From an uncultured Prevotellaceae bacterium (GTDB taxonomy: Bacteria > Bacteroidota > Bacteroidia > Bacteroidales > Bacteroidaceae), in contig CAMJLI010000143.1 in assembly GCA_946406585.1 (NCBI GenBank), positions 1-5,383 on the forward strand: a DNA stretch of 5,383 bases, read 5' to 3'. The notes under the pieces were generated by a model, which made no database searches, had not been told where the DNA came from, and worked only from the letters and a program-made list of their open reading frames with translations. Position 1 is the stretch's first letter. Each line of letters begins with the position of its first letter. Both the position numbers and the translations under genes were made by a program. Below are positions 5,383-5,383 of the stretch, one piece after another.

Positions 5383-5383
5383 T

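Overview
The window looks like an ordinary chromosomal core segment from a member of the Bacteroidales, most likely Prevotellaceae (Prevotella/Segatella). The evidence is four promoters that fit the Bacteroidetes consensus (TTTG, 19-21 bp, TAnnTTTG), the lack of Shine-Dalgarno sequences before the genes, and the overall character of the proteins. The genus is an inference, and no 16S or other marker is present.

Layout from left to right. Bases 1-131 hold a 30-bp-spaced direct repeat, an AT-only inverted repeat and the rnpB promoter. Bases about 132-497 encode RNase P RNA (rnpB, + strand), whose P1, P2, P3, P12 and P18 helices can be paired by eye. About 40 bp later comes a YihY/BrkB-family membrane protein (+, 538-1881). 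Its 3' end overlaps by 32 bp a convergent gene for an unrecognised small two-helix membrane protein (-, 1850-2242). That gene is divergent from a DUF1232/YkvA-type small protein (+, 2364-2783), and the two promoters sit almost back to back in a 121-bp gap. A strong bidirectional hairpin terminator (2843-2881) separates the YkvA-like gene from gdhA (-, 2949-4283), which encodes an NADP-type glutamate dehydrogenase with a well-formed promoter. A 226-bp AT-rich gap follows, and then the C-terminal part of a DEAD-box RNA helicase (-), which runs off the right edge.

The genes do not form one pathway. They cover tRNA 5' maturation (rnpB), ammonium assimilation (gdhA), RNA remodelling (helicase) and three envelope-associated proteins of uncertain role. 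No mobile element, CRISPR array, tRNA, phage or defence gene is visible, and I see no new multi-gene system.

The most notable non-coding structure is a run of about eleven A- or T-tracts at 4377-4484, spaced about 10.4 bp on average. This is the signature of intrinsically curved DNA, and it lies directly upstream of the gdhA promoter. Other points are a 32-bp tandem duplication across the stop codon of the YkvA-like gene that recreates a 10-codon ORF, and an open-frame extension of the YihY gene into rnpB that would mislead automatic start calling.
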